Shown here one piece after another: positions 16,280 to 16,315 of a DNA stretch of 16,315 bases (positions within the stretch are counted from its first letter, which is position 1; the number at the start of each line of letters is the position of its first letter). Source of the DNA: JADJOY01 sp964450125 (GTDB lineage Bacteria > JADJOY01); the NCBI GenBank assembly GCA_964450125.1, contig CAYVDO010000158.1:1-16315 (forward strand). The letters run 5' to 3'. A program made the position numbers and the translations under genes. Under the pieces are notes generated by a model, which saw nothing but the letters and a program-made list of their open reading frames with translations, was not told the origin of the DNA and searched no databases.

Positions 16280-16315
16280 CGCGGTAGGGACGCCCGTCAC
16301 CGGGCGCCCCCCGCA
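16280..16315 (-). ncRNA. Group II intron domain VI-like hairpin (3' end, cut by window edge)
   Basis: Read on the minus strand, TGCGG (16315-16311) pairs with CCGCG (16284-16280). GGGGCGCCCG (16310-16301) pairs with CGGGCGTCCC (16296-16287) through ten pairs, one of them G-U. The loop is GUGA, a GNRA tetraloop. An unpaired UA (16286-16285) interrupts the 3' side. On the plus strand the G-U becomes an A-C mismatch, so the RNA is minus-strand. A helix with a GNRA cap and a bulged A about seven bases from the end is the layout of domain VI, whose A is the branch point. Domain V and the maturase gene would lie beyond the window. The bases after CCGCG are CC rather than the usual AY, so this may be a degenerate end or a look-alike. 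Confidence 0.5.

Overview
The window is very GC-rich DNA from a Gram-negative bacterium. It encodes an outer-membrane beta-barrel protein, two lipoboxed lipoproteins and an ABC transporter with a periplasmic adaptor. Large secreted hydrolases with calcium-type D-x-D-G-D-G loops, multi-PAS sensors and very high GC suggest a myxobacterial or other delta-proteobacterial lineage, such as Myxococcota or Binatota. That placement is a weak inference, because the window holds no rRNA or marker gene. Eight full protein genes fill almost all of it, and no gene-free stretch exceeds about 225 bases.

Left part (100-7248). On the minus strand lie a lipoprotein alpha/beta hydrolase of extracellular-lipase type (100-2922) and an outer-membrane barrel protein (3147-4673). 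A plus-strand cytoplasmic alpha/beta hydrolase with a very basic tail (4894-5949) is divergent from the barrel gene. It converges on a second lipoprotein hydrolase of the PAF-acetylhydrolase type (6055-7248, minus). Three unrelated ester-hydrolase-type proteins and an outer-membrane channel thus sit side by side, which hints at uptake and breakdown of lipids or esters. No substrate can be read from the sequence.

Middle (7283-9070, minus): a sensor with four PAS domains, no recognisable kinase or cyclase output, and a C-terminal CxxC...CxxC module. It ends 34 bases before the second lipoprotein hydrolase and may share its transcript.

Right part (9156-16221, plus): an ABC-transporter operon of MacB/LolD-like ATPase, double FtsX-type permease and HlyD-like adaptor. 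It is followed after 45 bases by an 886-residue fusion of a classical (non-acylating) aldehyde dehydrogenase with an iron-type alcohol dehydrogenase. This has the domain order of AdhE but a different class of aldehyde dehydrogenase.

Non-coding structure: a hairpin-forming dispersed repeat occurs three times (left edge, between the first two genes, and inverted after the last gene), each time near a gene end. The last 36 bases fold, on the minus strand, into a helix with a GUGA tetraloop and a bulged UA. This matches the 3' domain (domain VI) of a group II intron whose body would lie beyond the window. I see no CRISPR, tRNA, rRNA or transposase gene.
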